From assembly GCF_000732195.1 (NCBI RefSeq), contig NZ_JNNU01000007.1, positions 283,727 through 347,726 of the forward strand: a stretch of DNA of 64,000 nt. Direction: 5' to 3'. Shown one piece after another: positions 53,504 through 63,668 of this stretch (positions are counted from its first letter, which is position 1; each line of letters opens with the position of its first letter). Below the pieces are notes generated by a model. The model was not told the DNA's origin, made no database searches, and saw only the letters and a program-made list of their open reading frames with translations. The DNA is from Neorhizobium vignae (GTDB lineage: Bacteria > Pseudomonadota > Alphaproteobacteria > Rhizobiales > Rhizobiaceae). The position numbers were made by a program, and so were the translations under genes.

Positions 53504-54652
53504 ATGAACACGCTCTGGATCACAGCCGAAGAGGCGCTTTCTCTCCTCGGCACCAAACCGCAGACGCTTTATGCCAATGTCAGCCGCGGCCGCATTCGGG
53601 CGAAGGCGGATCCAGCCGATCCGCGCCGCAGCCTCTATCAGGCCGACGACGTCAAGCGCCTTTCGGAACGGCATGCGGGGCGGCGGCAATCGGCGGCAGT
53701 GGCAGCGGACGCGATCCGCTGGGGCGATCCTGTCCTGCCGACGACAATCTCGACGATTTCCAACGAGCGGCTTTTCTATCGCGGCCGCGATGCCGTCGAA
53801 CTGTGCGAACATGCCACGCTGGAGCAGGTCGCCGCGCTTCTCTGGGATACTGAAAGCGTGCGAGTAACCGCAGGCAGGGAAGGGCATAGCGGCTCCACCC
53901 GCATGGCTGTGGCCTTTGCCGGGCTTGCCGCCCGCGTGATGAGCGACCTGCCGGCGCTGCGGCGGAAATCCTTCATCCTGCGCGCCGAAGCAGCCGACGT
54001 GTTGTCGACGGTTGCGATGGCGCTTGCGCCGTGGCCGGAACCGCTGCCCCTGCATGAGCGGCTGGCGCTCGGCTGGCAGTGTCCCGACGCGGCCGAACCG
54101 ATCCGCAGGGCACTGGTGCTGGCGGCCGAACACGAACTCAACGTTTCCGCCTTCGCGGCACGCGTGACGGCGTCGTCGGGTGCCGCACTCTCTGCTGCGA
54201 CGCTTTCAGGCCTTGCGACGCTGACGGGTCCGCGGCATGGCGGCGCCTGGACCAGCGTACCGGTGCTCGCGGAAAAGGCGGCGTCCGTCGGCGTGCGGGA
54301 GGCGATCCGCAGCATGTTATCCTCGGAAGGCGTCGTCAGGCCCTTCGGCCACAGGCTCTATCCGCATGGGGATCCGCGGGCACGGGCCCTGATGGCGAGT
54401 TTCGAGCCGCCGCCGCTCTACGTCTCGCTTGCCGAAGCCGGGGAGGAACTGCTCGGCGAGCCGATCAACATCGATTTTGCATTGGCATCGCTTGCCGCGA
54501 CCTTCAAGCTTCCTGAAGACGCACCGCTCGTGATCTTTGCGCTTTCGCGCACCGCCGGCTGGCTGGCGCATGCCATGGAGCAGGCCGAGAGCGGACACCT
54601 GATCCGGCCACGGGCGCGTTATGCCGGCCCCGGCAGCGATTCCGGTGCATAG
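53504..54652 (+). CDS. citrate synthase-family protein with N-terminal helix-turn-helix
   Basis: A 382-residue protein. Residues 5-57 form an excisionase/MerR-like DNA-binding domain (WITAEEALSLLGTKPQTLYA, then SRGRIRAKADP and LYQADDVKRL). Residues 75-380 are a citrate synthase fold. The catalytic set is present: His245 in TGPRHGG, His283 in RPFGHRLYP, and Asp324 in NIDFA. The large subunit region is shortened. A metabolite-sensing regulator, or an enzyme with added DNA binding, would fit. Earlier Met or TTG codons (up to 30 bases upstream) overlap the palindrome and are less likely. Confidence 0.85.
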   Translation: MNTLWITAEEALSLLGTKPQTLYANVSRGRIRAKADPADPRRSLYQADDVKRLSERHAGRRQSAAVAADAIRWGDPVLPTTISTISNERLFYRGRDAVELCEHATLEQVAALLWDTESVRVTAGREGHSGSTRMAVAFAGLAARVMSDLPALRRKSFILRAEAADVLSTVAMALAPWPEPLPLHERLALGWQCPDAAEPIRRALVLAAEHELNVSAFAARVTASSGAALSAATLSGLATLTGPRHGGAWTSVPVLAEKAASVGVREAIRSMLSSEGVVRPFGHRLYPHGDPRARALMASFEPPPLYVSLAEAGEELLGEPINIDFALASLAATFKLPEDAPLVIFALSRTAGWLAHAMEQAESGHLIRPRARYAGPGSDSGA

Positions 54653-54744
54653 CGTCCGTTAAAGGCCGGAGGCCTCCACGGCTGACATGACACCACCACA
54701 ATAACTCCTTTATCCTGACGGGGAATCACGGGTGAACATGGACG

Positions 54745-55170
54745 ATGTTGGGTAGTAATTTCAGCTTGAGTTTGAGCCTGTTCGTGGCACAGGGGCGCGA
54801 GCGCGACACGGCCGAGTTCTACAAGAACGTCTTCGGCGCCACGGAAACGAATTCCTATGAAATGCTGCGCCTGACGATGATCGAGCTGCAGCTCGGACCG
54901 ATCGGCATCGTCGTCTGCGGATCGGATCCGGAAAGGGAGGCCGCGCCTTCCTATCAGGGGCCTTACCATCCGAAAAACGACGGTGCCGTCAGCACGATCT
55001 TCCAGCTGACGGTGCCGGATGTCGAAAGCGTCGTCGAGGCGGCGTTCCAATTCGGCGGCATGATGCGCGACAGGATCCAGGCGGACATGAACGGCCGGCA
55101 GGTGGCTTCCATCTTCGATCCCGCAGGCCATGTCTGGGTGTTGATCGAGCGCGGGCCGGACGAGGAATAG
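54745..55170 (+). CDS. VOC (glyoxalase/bleomycin-resistance fold) protein, PhnB-like
   Basis: A 141-residue protein of the vicinal oxygen chelate superfamily. The pattern RERDTAEFYKNVFGATETNS followed by MIELQLGPIGIVV and the C-terminal DRIQADMNGRQVASIFDPAG matches the PhnB-like group. The usual metal His at the first strand is not evident (LSLFVAQGRE), so metal binding is uncertain. Function unknown. It lies 92 bases after the HTH-citrate synthase-like gene in the same direction. Confidence 0.82.
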   Translation: MLGSNFSLSLSLFVAQGRERDTAEFYKNVFGATETNSYEMLRLTMIELQLGPIGIVVCGSDPEREAAPSYQGPYHPKNDGAVSTIFQLTVPDVESVVEAAFQFGGMMRDRIQADMNGRQVASIFDPAGHVWVLIERGPDEE

Positions 55171-55194
55171 TCTCGCCTTGGCCGTTCGGCTCGA

Positions 55195-56628
55195 TCAACG
55201 GATGTCGCGATAGGCAGCCAGTGCCCGGTCGCGGGCAAAAGCGTGATCGACGATCGGCTTCGGATAGGTCTTGCCGAGTTCGATGCCCGCCTGTTCCAGG
55301 ACATGCATTGGCGCTTCGAAGGGCTTGTGGACGTATTTGCGATCCAGTCCTGCCAATTCCGGTAGATATTCCCGGACGTATTTGCCATCCGGGTCGAATT
55401 TCTCGCCCTGCAGGACCGGGTTGAAGATTCGGAAGAACGGCGAGGCATCGGCGCCGGAGCCCGCCACCCATTGCCAGTTGGCCGAATTGTTCGCCGGGTC
55501 GGCATCGACCAACGTTTCGCGAAACCATCGCTCGCCGCGGCGCCAGTCGATCATCAGGTCCTTGATCAGGAAGGACGCGGTAATCATGCGGACGCGATTG
55601 TGCATGAAACCGGTGCGCCAGAGCTGGCGCATGCCGGCATCGACGATCGGGTAGCCGGTCAGGCCCATCGTCCAGGCGTGGAATTCCCCTAGGGCGTATC
55701 CCCATTTGAAGCGGTCGAACCTGTCGTCCCAGTTCCTTTCATGAAGCTCGGGGAATTCGATGAGCAGATTGTAGCAGAAGTCCCGCCAGGCGAGTTCGCG
55801 GCGGAAATGGGCAACATCCTCCGACGCCTTGGACGGCAGGCCACGGACGGCGTGCCAGATGCGAGCTGGCGAGACTTCGCCATGCGCCAGGTGCGGCGAG
55901 AGGAGGGACGTGGCATCGATCGCCGGCAGATCGCGGCCGCGCTTGTAGTCGTGCAGCTCGCGATCGACGAAATCGCGCAGCTTCTCCTGCGCGCCTGCTT
56001 CACCGGGTGACCACATCTTTCCGAACTCCGCGGCCCAATCGGGTTTCGTCGGCAGCAAGGCCCAGTGATCGAGGTTCTCGGACGGAGGCAGAAGCTCGGG
56101 CGAGGGGACTTTCGCTGGCGTCTCGATGGGCTCGTGCGGCTCGCCCGCCTTCTGGAGCGCATTCCAGAATGGCGTGAACACCTTGAAGGCGTTTCCCGCA
56201 CCGGTGCGGATGGATTTCGGCTCGTGCAGGAGCTGGCCGTGAAAGGCCTTGATAGTGATGTTCCGCTTCTTCAACGCGATGGCAATGTCGCGATCGAACA
56301 GCGTCCGTTCATAAGCTCGGTTGACGAAAACGGTTTTCGCGCCGGTCTCGCGGGCGAGATCGGTGAGCACGTCCTCGGCCTTGCCGGAGATGAGGATGAG
56401 ATCACCGCCCAGAGACCTAAGGGAAACTTTGAGTGCTGCGAGCGAGTGGTGCAGCCACCAGGCCTGCGCGGCACCGAGCGGTCCGATGTTCAGGTGTGCC
56501 GGCTCGCGGATATAGACCGAGATGACCGGGCCGCCGGCCTCGATCGCAGCATGCAGCGCCGGATTGTCGTCGAGGCGCAGATCCTTGCGAAACCAGAGGA
56601 TGGCGGGGGCCGATTTTTCGTGGGACAC
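55195..56628 (-). CDS. deoxyribodipyrimidine photolyase (class I type)
   Basis: A 477-residue photolyase/cryptochrome. The N-terminal antenna domain starts AILWFRKDLRLDDNPAL. The FAD domain shows HGEVSPARIWHAV, RRELAWRDFCYNLL, the core block TGYPIVDAGMRQLW, RTGFMHNRVRMI, and DPANNSANWQWVAG. These are the features of DNA-repairing CPD photolyases of the PhrA type; repair activity is likely but not certain from motifs alone. The start is taken at GTG (VSHEKSAPAIL) behind GGAG; an ATG seven codons upstream lacks a ribosome site. Confidence 0.92.
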   Translation of the reverse strand: MSHEKSAPAILWFRKDLRLDDNPALHAAIEAGGPVISVYIREPAHLNIGPLGAAQAWWLHHSLAALKVSLRSLGGDLILISGKAEDVLTDLARETGAKTVFVNRAYERTLFDRDIAIALKKRNITIKAFHGQLLHEPKSIRTGAGNAFKVFTPFWNALQKAGEPHEPIETPAKVPSPELLPPSENLDHWALLPTKPDWAAEFGKMWSPGEAGAQEKLRDFVDRELHDYKRGRDLPAIDATSLLSPHLAHGEVSPARIWHAVRGLPSKASEDVAHFRRELAWRDFCYNLLIEFPELHERNWDDRFDRFKWGYALGEFHAWTMGLTGYPIVDAGMRQLWRTGFMHNRVRMITASFLIKDLMIDWRRGERWFRETLVDADPANNSANWQWVAGSGADASPFFRIFNPVLQGEKFDPDGKYVREYLPELAGLDRKYVHKPFEAPMHVLEQAGIELGKTYPKPIVDHAFARDRALAAYRDIR

Positions 56629-56690
56629 GGTCTTCTCCGTTCGGGGCATTGCTGCCCAAAGGTACGGATTTCGGAACGGATCGGATCAGT

Positions 56691-57905
56691 TCAGGGCCGG
56701 ATCAGCAGGATCGGGCAGGGGGCGCCGGCCGACAGCTCCGGCGCATGCGCCGGGCGGATGATGAGGCCATCGGAATGGGCGAAGATCTTCATCATCGACG
56801 AATCCTGCTTCGCGAACGCTTCGGCGACGAGATTGCCGTCGCGGTCGCTCGTCAGCCTGGCGCGCAGATAATCCTGGCGCTGGTCGTTGGCGGGAAGTTT
56901 GCTTGCCGCGACGCCTTGAACCTCCCTGCGCCTTTCCGGCAGGCGGGCGAGCTTGCGGATCAGCGGTTCGAGGAAGAGCAGGCTGGTGACCAGGCTCGCG
57001 ACAGGATTGCCCGGCAGGCCGAGAACCTGCATTTCGCCGAGCGCGCCGACCATCAGCGGCTTGCCCGGCCGCATGGCGATGCGCCAGAAATCCAGTTCCA
57101 TGCCGGCAGCCTTCAGCGTCGATTGCACCAGATCATGATCGCCCACCGAGGCACCGCCGAGGGTCACCAGCACGTCGGCCTCGGCCGCGCGGGCCTTGTC
57201 GATGGCTGCGGCGATATCGTCAGGCCGGTCGCGGACAATGCCGAGATCGAGGACCTCGCCGCCATTGTCGCGCACCAGGGCCGAAACGCCGAAGGTGTTG
57301 GAGGCGATGATCTGCGCTTTGTCAGGCGTGGCGCCGGGCGGGACAAGCTCATCGCCGGTGGCGAGGATTGCGACGCGGGGACGGCGATAGACGGAAAGCT
57401 CCGGGTGGTTCATGGCGGCAGCAACCGTCAGATGCGAGAAGTCGAGCACCGTGCCGGCCGGCAGGACCGCTTCGCCCTCGGCGAAATCCTGGCCGCGGGG
57501 GCGGACATGCCGGCCCTTCACGACTTCGAACTTCGTCCGGATCCGGCCGCCTTCGAGCTTTTCGGCGTCCTCCTGGATGAGAATGGAATCGGCACCTTCC
57601 GGCAGCGGGGCGCCGGTAAAGATGCGCACAGTCTCACCCCTGCCAACCGCGCCTTCGAAGGCGTGGCCGGCGGCGGCGGTACCGATCACGGTCAGTTCGG
57701 CCCCGATCGCCGGTGCGTCGGAAGCCTTGAGCGCATAGCCGTCCATGGCAGACGCGTCGAAGGGAGGTTGGGTGAGGCGGGCAACGAGGTCCGCCGCAAG
57801 GACTCGGCCGGTCGCTTGGCCAAGAGCGACCGTCTCCACCGTGCCGATGGGATTGGCCTTGCCGAGCAAGCGGTTCTTCGCTTCGGAAACGGGCAGCAAC
57901 GCCAT
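56691..57905 (-). CDS. moeA: molybdopterin molybdenumtransferase
   Basis: A 404-residue MoeA that inserts molybdate into adenylated molybdopterin. Markers are PFDASAMDGYALKASD, the MoaB-like domain with LATGDELVPPG and TLGGASVGDHDLV, and RPGKPLMVG followed by GLPGNPVASLV. The ribosome site (GGAGG) lies inside the end of moaC, three bases separating stop and start, so translation is coupled. It is the last gene of the reverse operon ppiD-trpD-trpC-moaC-moeA. Confidence 0.95.
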   Translation of the reverse strand: MALLPVSEAKNRLLGKANPIGTVETVALGQATGRVLAADLVARLTQPPFDASAMDGYALKASDAPAIGAELTVIGTAAAGHAFEGAVGRGETVRIFTGAPLPEGADSILIQEDAEKLEGGRIRTKFEVVKGRHVRPRGQDFAEGEAVLPAGTVLDFSHLTVAAAMNHPELSVYRRPRVAILATGDELVPPGATPDKAQIIASNTFGVSALVRDNGGEVLDLGIVRDRPDDIAAAIDKARAAEADVLVTLGGASVGDHDLVQSTLKAAGMELDFWRIAMRPGKPLMVGALGEMQVLGLPGNPVASLVTSLLFLEPLIRKLARLPERRREVQGVAASKLPANDQRQDYLRARLTSDRDGNLVAEAFAKQDSSMMKIFAHSDGLIIRPAHAPELSAGAPCPILLIRP

Positions 57906-57908
57906 TTC

Positions 57909-58388
57909 TCAGTCCTCCGCGCGGTACGTTCCGGATTTGCCGCCGGTCTTTTCGAGAAGGCGGATGCCGCCGATCTCCATGGCCCGGTCAACGGCCTTGG
58001 CCATGTCGTAGATCGTCAGGCAGGCGACCGAGGCGGCCGTCAGCGCTTCCATCTCGACGCCGGTCTTGCCGGTCAGTTTTGCGGTTGCGGTCACCCGGAG
58101 GCCGGGGAGCTGCTCGTCCTCGGTGATGTCCACGACCACCTTGGTCAGCATCAGCGGATGGCAGAGCGGGATGAGATCCGAGGTCTTCTTGGCGGCCATG
58201 ATGCCGGCCAGCCGCGCGGTGCCGATCACGTCGCCCTTCTTGGCATTGCCCTCGCGGATCAGTGCCAGCGTCTCCGGCAGCATGCGGACGTAACCCTCGG
58301 CGGTCGCCGAGCGGCTGGTCTCGGCCTTGTCGCCGACATCGACCATATGCGCCTCGCCGGAAGCGCCGATATGGGTGAGGCCCGCCAT
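57909..58388 (-). CDS. moaC: cyclic pyranopterin monophosphate synthase
   Basis: A 159-residue MoaC, the second enzyme of molybdenum cofactor synthesis. The family blocks are [53 protein letters not shown] and [29 protein letters not shown] contains the conserved Lys and Asp. The start overlaps the trpC stop by one base (TAATG). moaA is not in the window. Confidence 0.96.
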   Translation of the reverse strand: MAGLTHIGASGEAHMVDVGDKAETSRSATAEGYVRMLPETLALIREGNAKKGDVIGTARLAGIMAAKKTSDLIPLCHPLMLTKVVVDITEDEQLPGLRVTATAKLTGKTGVEMEALTAASVACLTIYDMAKAVDRAMEIGGIRLLEKTGGKSGTYRAED

Positions 58389-59203
58389 TATTCCGCCGCC
58401 TGGGCAGCAGTCTCGCCGGTCAGGAGAAGGCGGGTGGCGGCGGCCACGTCGTCCTTGCGCATCAGGCTTTCGCCGACGAGGAAGGTGTTGATGCCGACCT
58501 TTTTCAGGCGCTGGCAGTCCTCATGGGTGAAGATGCCGCTTTCACCGACGAGGAGCCGGTCGGCCGGCACAATCGGCGCCAACCGCTCGCTCGTTTCGAG
58601 GTTGAGCTCGAAGGTGCGCAGATTGCGGTTGTTGATGCCGATCAGCGGCGAAGGAAGTTTCAGCGCCCGCTCCGTTTCCTCTTCGTCATGCACCTCGATC
58701 AGCGCGTCCATGCCGAGTTCAGCCGCAACATCGTAGAGCTCACGCGCTTCGTCATCGGAAAGCGAAGCCATGATCAGCAGGATGCAATCGGCGCCCCAGG
58801 CGCGCGCCTCGTGGATCTGATAGGTCTCGAACATGAAATCCTTGCGCAGCGCCGGCAGCGAGCAGGCGTTGCGGGCAGCGGTCAGGAATTCCGGCGCGCC
58901 CTGGAAGCTCGGCGCATCGGTGAGGACGGAAAGGCAGGTGGAACCACCGGCTTCGTAGGCTGCGGCAAGCGACGGCGGATCGAAATCCGGGCGGATGAGA
59001 CCCTTGGACGGACTTGCCTTCTTGATCTCGGCGATCAGGCCGAAGGCCCCGGAATCCTGCCTGGCCTTCAGCGCGCGATGAAAGCCGCGCGGGGAGGGCT
59101 GGTCCGCAGCGCGGGCCTTCAGCTCCGCAAGCGGTACGCTCGCCTTGGCAGCGGCGATTTCCTCGCGCTTGTAGGCTTCGATCCTCTTGAGGATATCCGT
59201 CAT
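58388..59203 (-). CDS. trpC: indole-3-glycerol phosphate synthase
   Basis: A 271-residue TIM-barrel enzyme of tryptophan synthesis that closes the indole ring. Visible are the start [16 protein letters not shown], the catalytic Lys in [42 protein letters not shown] and [11 protein letters not shown]. TrpF is not fused. It starts four bases after trpD and overlaps moaC by one base, so it lies inside a tight operon. Confidence 0.96.
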   Translation of the reverse strand: MTDILKRIEAYKREEIAAAKASVPLAELKARAADQPSPRGFHRALKARQDSGAFGLIAEIKKASPSKGLIRPDFDPPSLAAAYEAGGSTCLSVLTDAPSFQGAPEFLTAARNACSLPALRKDFMFETYQIHEARAWGADCILLIMASLSDDEARELYDVAAELGMDALIEVHDEEETERALKLPSPLIGINNRNLRTFELNLETSERLAPIVPADRLLVGESGIFTHEDCQRLKKVGINTFLVGESLMRKDDVAAATRLLLTGETAAQAAE

Positions 59204-59207
59204 GACC

Positions 59208-60224
59208 TCAATCCTTTTCGTTCGAGACGGCAACCAGACGGTCGAGCGCGGCAGCGGCCTCGCCGCCATCCAGCGAACGGGTGGCAAGCCTCATGCCGTC
59301 GGCGATCGTCTCCGTCTTGCCGGCGACGACCAGCCCGGCAGCCGCATTGCAGAGCGAAATATCGCGATAGGCATTCTTGGCACCGCCGAGCACCGCACGC
59401 AATGCGGCTGCGTTGTGCACGCCATCGCCGCCCTTGAGCTCGTCGAGCGTCGCAGGCTGAACGCCGAAATCCGTCGGGGTCAGCTCGAAGGAGCGAATCT
59501 TGCCATCCTCCAGCGCGGTCACCTGGGTAACACCCGTGGTGGTGATCTCGTCCATCCCGCCGCCATGGACGACCCAGACCGTCTCCGAACCCAGATCGCG
59601 CAGGACCTCGACGATCGGGCCAATCCATTTTGGCGCGAAGACGCCGAGAAGCTGGCGTTTGGCGCCGGCCGGGTTGGAAAGCGGGCCGAGCAGATTGAAG
59701 ATCGTGCGCGTGCCGAGCTCGACGCGACTCGGGCCAACATGGCGCATGGCCGCATGGTGCATGGAGGCGAACATGAAGCCTATGCCCGCTTGCGCAATGC
59801 AGCGGGAGATCTGGTCCGGACCGATCTCCAGGTTGACGCCCAGAACCGACAGCGTATCGGCAGTGCCGGATTTCGAGCTCAGCGCCCGGTTGCCGTGCTT
59901 GGCGACAGGGACGCCGCAGCCGGCGACGATTAGGGAGGCGAGGGTGGAGATGTTATAGGTGCCGAGACCATCGCCACCGGTACCGACGATGTCGATGGCG
60001 TCGGCCGGGCCGGAGACGGGCAGCATCTTCGATCGCATGGTTTCGACCGCGCCGGTGATCTCGGCAACCGTCTCGCCGCGCACGCGCAGCGCCATCAGGA
60101 AGCCGCCAATCTGCGACGGCGTCGCTTCGCCGGACATCAGGATTTCGAAAGCACCTCGCGCCTCTTCGTGACTGAGGCTCTCGCCATTGGCAACCTTGGC
60201 AAGCAGGGGTTTCAGCTCAGGCAT
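59208..60224 (-). CDS. trpD: anthranilate phosphoribosyltransferase
   Basis: A 338-residue enzyme that joins anthranilate and PRPP. The PRPP site is seen in [20 protein letters not shown], then [15 protein letters not shown] and the acidic pair in [31 protein letters not shown] is the family's central block. AGAGGGA precedes the ATG. trpE/trpG is not in the window; in rhizobia it normally lies apart as a fused gene. Confidence 0.96.
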   Translation of the reverse strand: MPELKPLLAKVANGESLSHEEARGAFEILMSGEATPSQIGGFLMALRVRGETVAEITGAVETMRSKMLPVSGPADAIDIVGTGGDGLGTYNISTLASLIVAGCGVPVAKHGNRALSSKSGTADTLSVLGVNLEIGPDQISRCIAQAGIGFMFASMHHAAMRHVGPSRVELGTRTIFNLLGPLSNPAGAKRQLLGVFAPKWIGPIVEVLRDLGSETVWVVHGGGMDEITTTGVTQVTALEDGKIRSFELTPTDFGVQPATLDELKGGDGVHNAAALRAVLGGAKNAYRDISLCNAAAGLVVAGKTETIADGMRLATRSLDGGEAAAALDRLVAVSNEKD

Positions 60225-60243
60225 GGTCGGCCGTCCCTCTGTT

Positions 60244-62127
60244 TCACTGGAGCATGGCCTGGTCGACCACGGTCTGGTTGACGGACACGCCGTAGCTGGT
60301 CTTCAGACTGTTGACCATCTGATCGAGCATGTCGTCACCGGCAGCGTTCGCCATCTGCTGCAGCTGCTGGTCGCCGGAGAGCGCGTCCGTAGTCGCCTGG
60401 TCGACGGCGGTCACCTTCATCAGAAGGCGGCTTTCGCCATCCGAACCGAGCGCCGTCGCGGTGGTGTTGACTGGACCGGAAAAGGCCGCCGAAATCGCCT
60501 CGTTGCCGAAGATCGCATCCTCGGTGCCACGGCGCAGGCCCTGTTTGTTTTCGACCGCGACGCCAAGTTCGGTGGCGATGGCTGCAAGCGTCTCGCCCTT
60601 GTCGAGGCGGCCCTTGAACTCGGTCGCGCGGGCGGTGAGCGCCTGGCGCTGCTGTTCGGCAGTCCAGTCGGCAACGGCCTTTTCACGTACGTCGGCGAGC
60701 GGCCGGTCGCGCTCGGGCACGATGTTGCGCACCTCGAACCAGACATAACCGTCATTGCCGAGGTTGACCGGAATGGTGTCGGCGCCGGGCTCCGTACGGA
60801 AAACATCGCCGAGCAGCGCGGTGGAAGCCGGCAGGTCGGTGATGCGCTGTTCCTTCTCGTCGCGGCCGGAGGCATCGGACGTCACGGTGACGGCCTTGAG
60901 GTTGAGCGCCTTGGCAGTCTCCTCGAGCGAGGTGCCACCGCTGCGCATGTCCTCGAAACGGTCGTGAACGCTCAGGACTTCCTGGGACGCGGACGAGACG
61001 GCAAGCCGCTTGCGGATGTCTTCCTTGACCTCGTCGAACGAACGCGTCGTCTCCGGGCGGATATTGGTGACGCGCAGGATGACCGGGCCGAAGGTGCCGT
61101 CGATGACCGGCGTCGTTCCGCCGCTGGCAGTGACCTTGAAGGCCGGATCGGCAAAGGCCGGATCGGGCACATTCTCCCGGGTGAAATCGCCGAGCAGAAC
61201 GTCCGTCGCCGTCTTGCCCTGATCCTTGATGATCTGGTCGAACGTGGCGGTACCGTCCTTCAGCTGCGTCGCGGCGGCCTGCGCCATTTCCTTATTGGGG
61301 AAGGGGAGCTGCTCGATCGTGCGCGTTTCGTGCGTCTTGAAGCTGTCCTTGCGCTTGTCATATTCGGCGCGCGCTGCTTCGTCGGTGATCGAAGATGCGT
61401 CGGCAATATCGCCCGGCTGCAGCTTCACATAGGCGAAGGTGCGGTATTCCGGTGCCCGGTAACGGGTCTTCACGCCCTCGAACCAGGCGGCGAGCACATC
61501 GTTTGCGGGCGCCTTCACCGGATCGATATTGGCGTTGGACAGCAGGACGTAGTCGATCGTGCGGGTCTCGTCGCGATAGCTCTTCAAGGCATCGACCAGC
61601 ACTTTCGGCGGCTGAAAGCCGTCCGAAACCGCCTCGACGATCTGGCTGCGGACCGCGACCTTGCTGCGCTCCTTGATGTAATCGTCCTCCCGAATGCCGG
61701 CATTGCGCAGGCGGGAGGTGAAGAGGTTGCGGTCGAACTGGCCGTTGACGCCCTTGAAGGCGGGGTCCTCGGCGATCAGGTTGGCAAGGCGATCTTCCGA
61801 CAGGCCGAGATTCATGTCGTCGGAAAGCTGATCGAGCGCGGCGCCGGCTGCGAGCTGTGTGAACACCTCGTTCTGGATGCCAAAGGCGCGGGCCTGCTCG
61901 GCCGTCAGCTGCGTCCCGAACTGGCGGCTGAGATTGGCGATCTGCCGCTGGTAGGCGAGGCGGAATTCCTCGCTCGAAATCTGCTGGTCCCCGACGGTCA
62001 TCACCGTGTTGCCGCCGGTCGTCACCAACGATTGAGAAGCACCCCAGATGGCGAACGAGGCAACCAGAAGCAGGAGAAGCGACTTGGCAACCCAAGAGCG
62101 GGCGGCGTTTCTGAGGGAATCAAGCAT
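60244..62127 (-). CDS. ppiD: SurA/PpiD-type membrane-anchored peptidyl-prolyl isomerase
   Basis: A 627-residue protein with a short cytoplasmic head, one membrane helix (about residues 14-33, [20 protein letters not shown]), and a large periplasmic part. SurA-N-type helices occupy about 35-230 ([20 protein letters not shown] is typical). A parvulin-like region follows at about 240-370, and helices and a tail complete it. It helps exported proteins fold at the outer face of the inner membrane. Its parvulin core looks weak, so isomerase activity is uncertain; the symbol rests on layout. It is the first gene of the operon. Confidence 0.87.
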   Translation of the reverse strand: MLDSLRNAARSWVAKSLLLLLVASFAIWGASQSLVTTGGNTVMTVGDQQISSEEFRLAYQRQIANLSRQFGTQLTAEQARAFGIQNEVFTQLAAGAALDQLSDDMNLGLSEDRLANLIAEDPAFKGVNGQFDRNLFTSRLRNAGIREDDYIKERSKVAVRSQIVEAVSDGFQPPKVLVDALKSYRDETRTIDYVLLSNANIDPVKAPANDVLAAWFEGVKTRYRAPEYRTFAYVKLQPGDIADASSITDEAARAEYDKRKDSFKTHETRTIEQLPFPNKEMAQAAATQLKDGTATFDQIIKDQGKTATDVLLGDFTRENVPDPAFADPAFKVTASGGTTPVIDGTFGPVILRVTNIRPETTRSFDEVKEDIRKRLAVSSASQEVLSVHDRFEDMRSGGTSLEETAKALNLKAVTVTSDASGRDEKEQRITDLPASTALLGDVFRTEPGADTIPVNLGNDGYVWFEVRNIVPERDRPLADVREKAVADWTAEQQRQALTARATEFKGRLDKGETLAAIATELGVAVENKQGLRRGTEDAIFGNEAISAAFSGPVNTTATALGSDGESRLLMKVTAVDQATTDALSGDQQLQQMANAAGDDMLDQMVNSLKTSYGVSVNQTVVDQAMLQ

Positions 62128-62245
62128 CGATCAACATACCTTGCGAACAGTCCTACCGCCCGGAAAAGGCGGATTGAAGGACTGTCTCTAAATCAAACCG
62201 AGATAGAAATGAAGGCATGCCGACGGAAAAGCGAAAACCTCCCGT

Positions 62246-63163
62246 TCAGGCGTGTCTGGCGGTCTTTACAATCGACGAAGTCGGCCCCGCATCCAGCCGG
62301 TCGGCGAGGGCCAGCGCATCCCGCGGCGCGCGCACTTTCACGTCGTTGTCGAAGTAGACATAGACATCTCGGCCATGCGCACGCGGCAGGGAAGGCGGCC
62401 CGACACGTAGCGCATCCTTCGGGTCGCGGCCCCTCGTCCATTGGCGGATGAGCAGCGCCCAGCGGTCGAGCGCCTCGTCATCATAGCCGCTGACATAAAG
62501 CTGTTCTGAGCCGTGCAGGCGGCAAAAGACGAAATCGGCGGTGAGATCCATCAGGAGAGGCCATTCGACCGTGTCTGCGACGACCAGGCCGACCTTGTAG
62601 TGGCGCAGCAGGTCAATGAAATCTTGCGAACGGAAGCTGTCGTGGCGGATCTCCAACGCATGGCGGATCGGCCGATCCGCATCCGTCTCCACATAGTCGC
62701 GCCCGTCGAGGCGCGAGTCGTGCCGCCCTGCGAGCTCGACGGCGTCTCCTGTGGTCTTCGGTAGCAACTTCAAAAACGGCTCGAAACGTTCCGTCGAAAA
62801 TTTCATCCGCGGGGGAAACTGCCAGAGCACAGGCCCCAGTTTCTTGCCGAGGCGCAAGACGCCGGACGCCAGGAAGTTGGCGAGCGGCGTTTCGATGTCG
62901 GTCAGGCGGCGCATATGGGTAATGTAACGCGACCCTTTGATTGCGAAGACGAAGTCGTCGGGTGTCGCGTCATACCAGGCGGCGAAGCTCTCCGGCCGTT
63001 GAAGTCCGTAGAAGGTGCCGTTGATCTCGATCGAGCGGAAATGCCCGGCCGCGTAGGTCAGCTCCTGCTTCTGTGGCAGGCCTTCGGGATAAAACACGCC
63101 GCGCCAGGGCTTGTAGGTCCAGCCCGAAATGCCGATGCGGATATCGCCCGATTTCTTCTTCAT
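62246..63163 (-). CDS. DUF72 family protein
   Basis: A 305-residue TIM-barrel-like protein of the DUF72 (YecE) family. Family patterns are IRIGISGWTYKPWRGVFYPE, FRSIEINGTFYGLQRPESF, FAIKGSRYITHMRRL, LGPVLWQFPP and the C-terminal HGRDVYVYFDND. It has no proven function. The ATG at MKKKSGDIRIG follows AGGTGG; an in-frame ATG six codons upstream is possible. It lies about 120 bases upstream of ppiD on the same strand. Confidence 0.92.
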   Translation of the reverse strand: MKKKSGDIRIGISGWTYKPWRGVFYPEGLPQKQELTYAAGHFRSIEINGTFYGLQRPESFAAWYDATPDDFVFAIKGSRYITHMRRLTDIETPLANFLASGVLRLGKKLGPVLWQFPPRMKFSTERFEPFLKLLPKTTGDAVELAGRHDSRLDGRDYVETDADRPIRHALEIRHDSFRSQDFIDLLRHYKVGLVVADTVEWPLLMDLTADFVFCRLHGSEQLYVSGYDDEALDRWALLIRQWTRGRDPKDALRVGPPSLPRAHGRDVYVYFDNDVKVRAPRDALALADRLDAGPTSSIVKTARHA

Positions 63164-63226
63164 CGCACCACCTGACGTCATGGTGGCCCGAACACATCTG
63201 TGGCGCGCCGGTTCCCGGCATCCGCT

Positions 63227-63574
63227 CTATTTCGTGAAGATGAAGAATGCTCCGAGCGCGATGAAACCGAAGCCGACGATCTGCTTCCAGTGAATTGGCT
63301 CGCCGAGATAAAGCACGGAGAAAATGACGAAGACCGAGAGCGTGATGATCTCCTGAATGGTCTTCAGCTGCGCTGCATTGAAGTAACCGTAGCCGATGCG
63401 GTTTGCCGGCACCTGGGCGCAATATTCGAAGAAGGCGATGCCCCAGCTTACCATGATGACGAGATAAAGCGGCTTGCTCTCAAATTTCAGATGCCCGTAC
63501 CAGGCAAAAGTCATGAAGACGTTCGACAGAATCAGAAGGCCGATGGTGAGGAAGGGCGTGGCGCTTGCGAACAT
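63227..63574 (-). CDS. DMT-superfamily small membrane protein (DUF486)
   Basis: A 115-residue protein with four membrane helices and the DUF486 stretches SNVFMTFAWYGHLKF, then WGIAFFEYCAQVPANRIGYG and LKTIQEIITLSVFVIFSVLY. It resembles a half-size EamA transporter and may work as a dimer. The substrate is unknown. The start MFASATPFLTIG is the normal family start; the frame is open thirteen codons further up. Confidence 0.9.
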   Translation of the reverse strand: MFASATPFLTIGLLILSNVFMTFAWYGHLKFESKPLYLVIMVSWGIAFFEYCAQVPANRIGYGYFNAAQLKTIQEIITLSVFVIFSVLYLGEPIHWKQIVGFGFIALGAFFIFTK

Positions 63575-63668
63575 GATGGGAGAATCCGTGAGGCTGCTAA
63601 TGCCGTACGGCAATCATGTTCGCACGCAAAAGACAAGCATGTTCCAGCCCCCAAGCAGCTCGGACGAT

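Noticed and set aside
56649..58736. Long forward frame opposite moeA, moaC and trpC
   Set aside because: It spans three certain reverse genes and their tight junctions, which no single real gene would do.
60187..62451. Forward frame of over 750 codons opposite ppiD
   Set aside because: It is an antisense shadow of ppiD; no ribosome site and no recognised domain.
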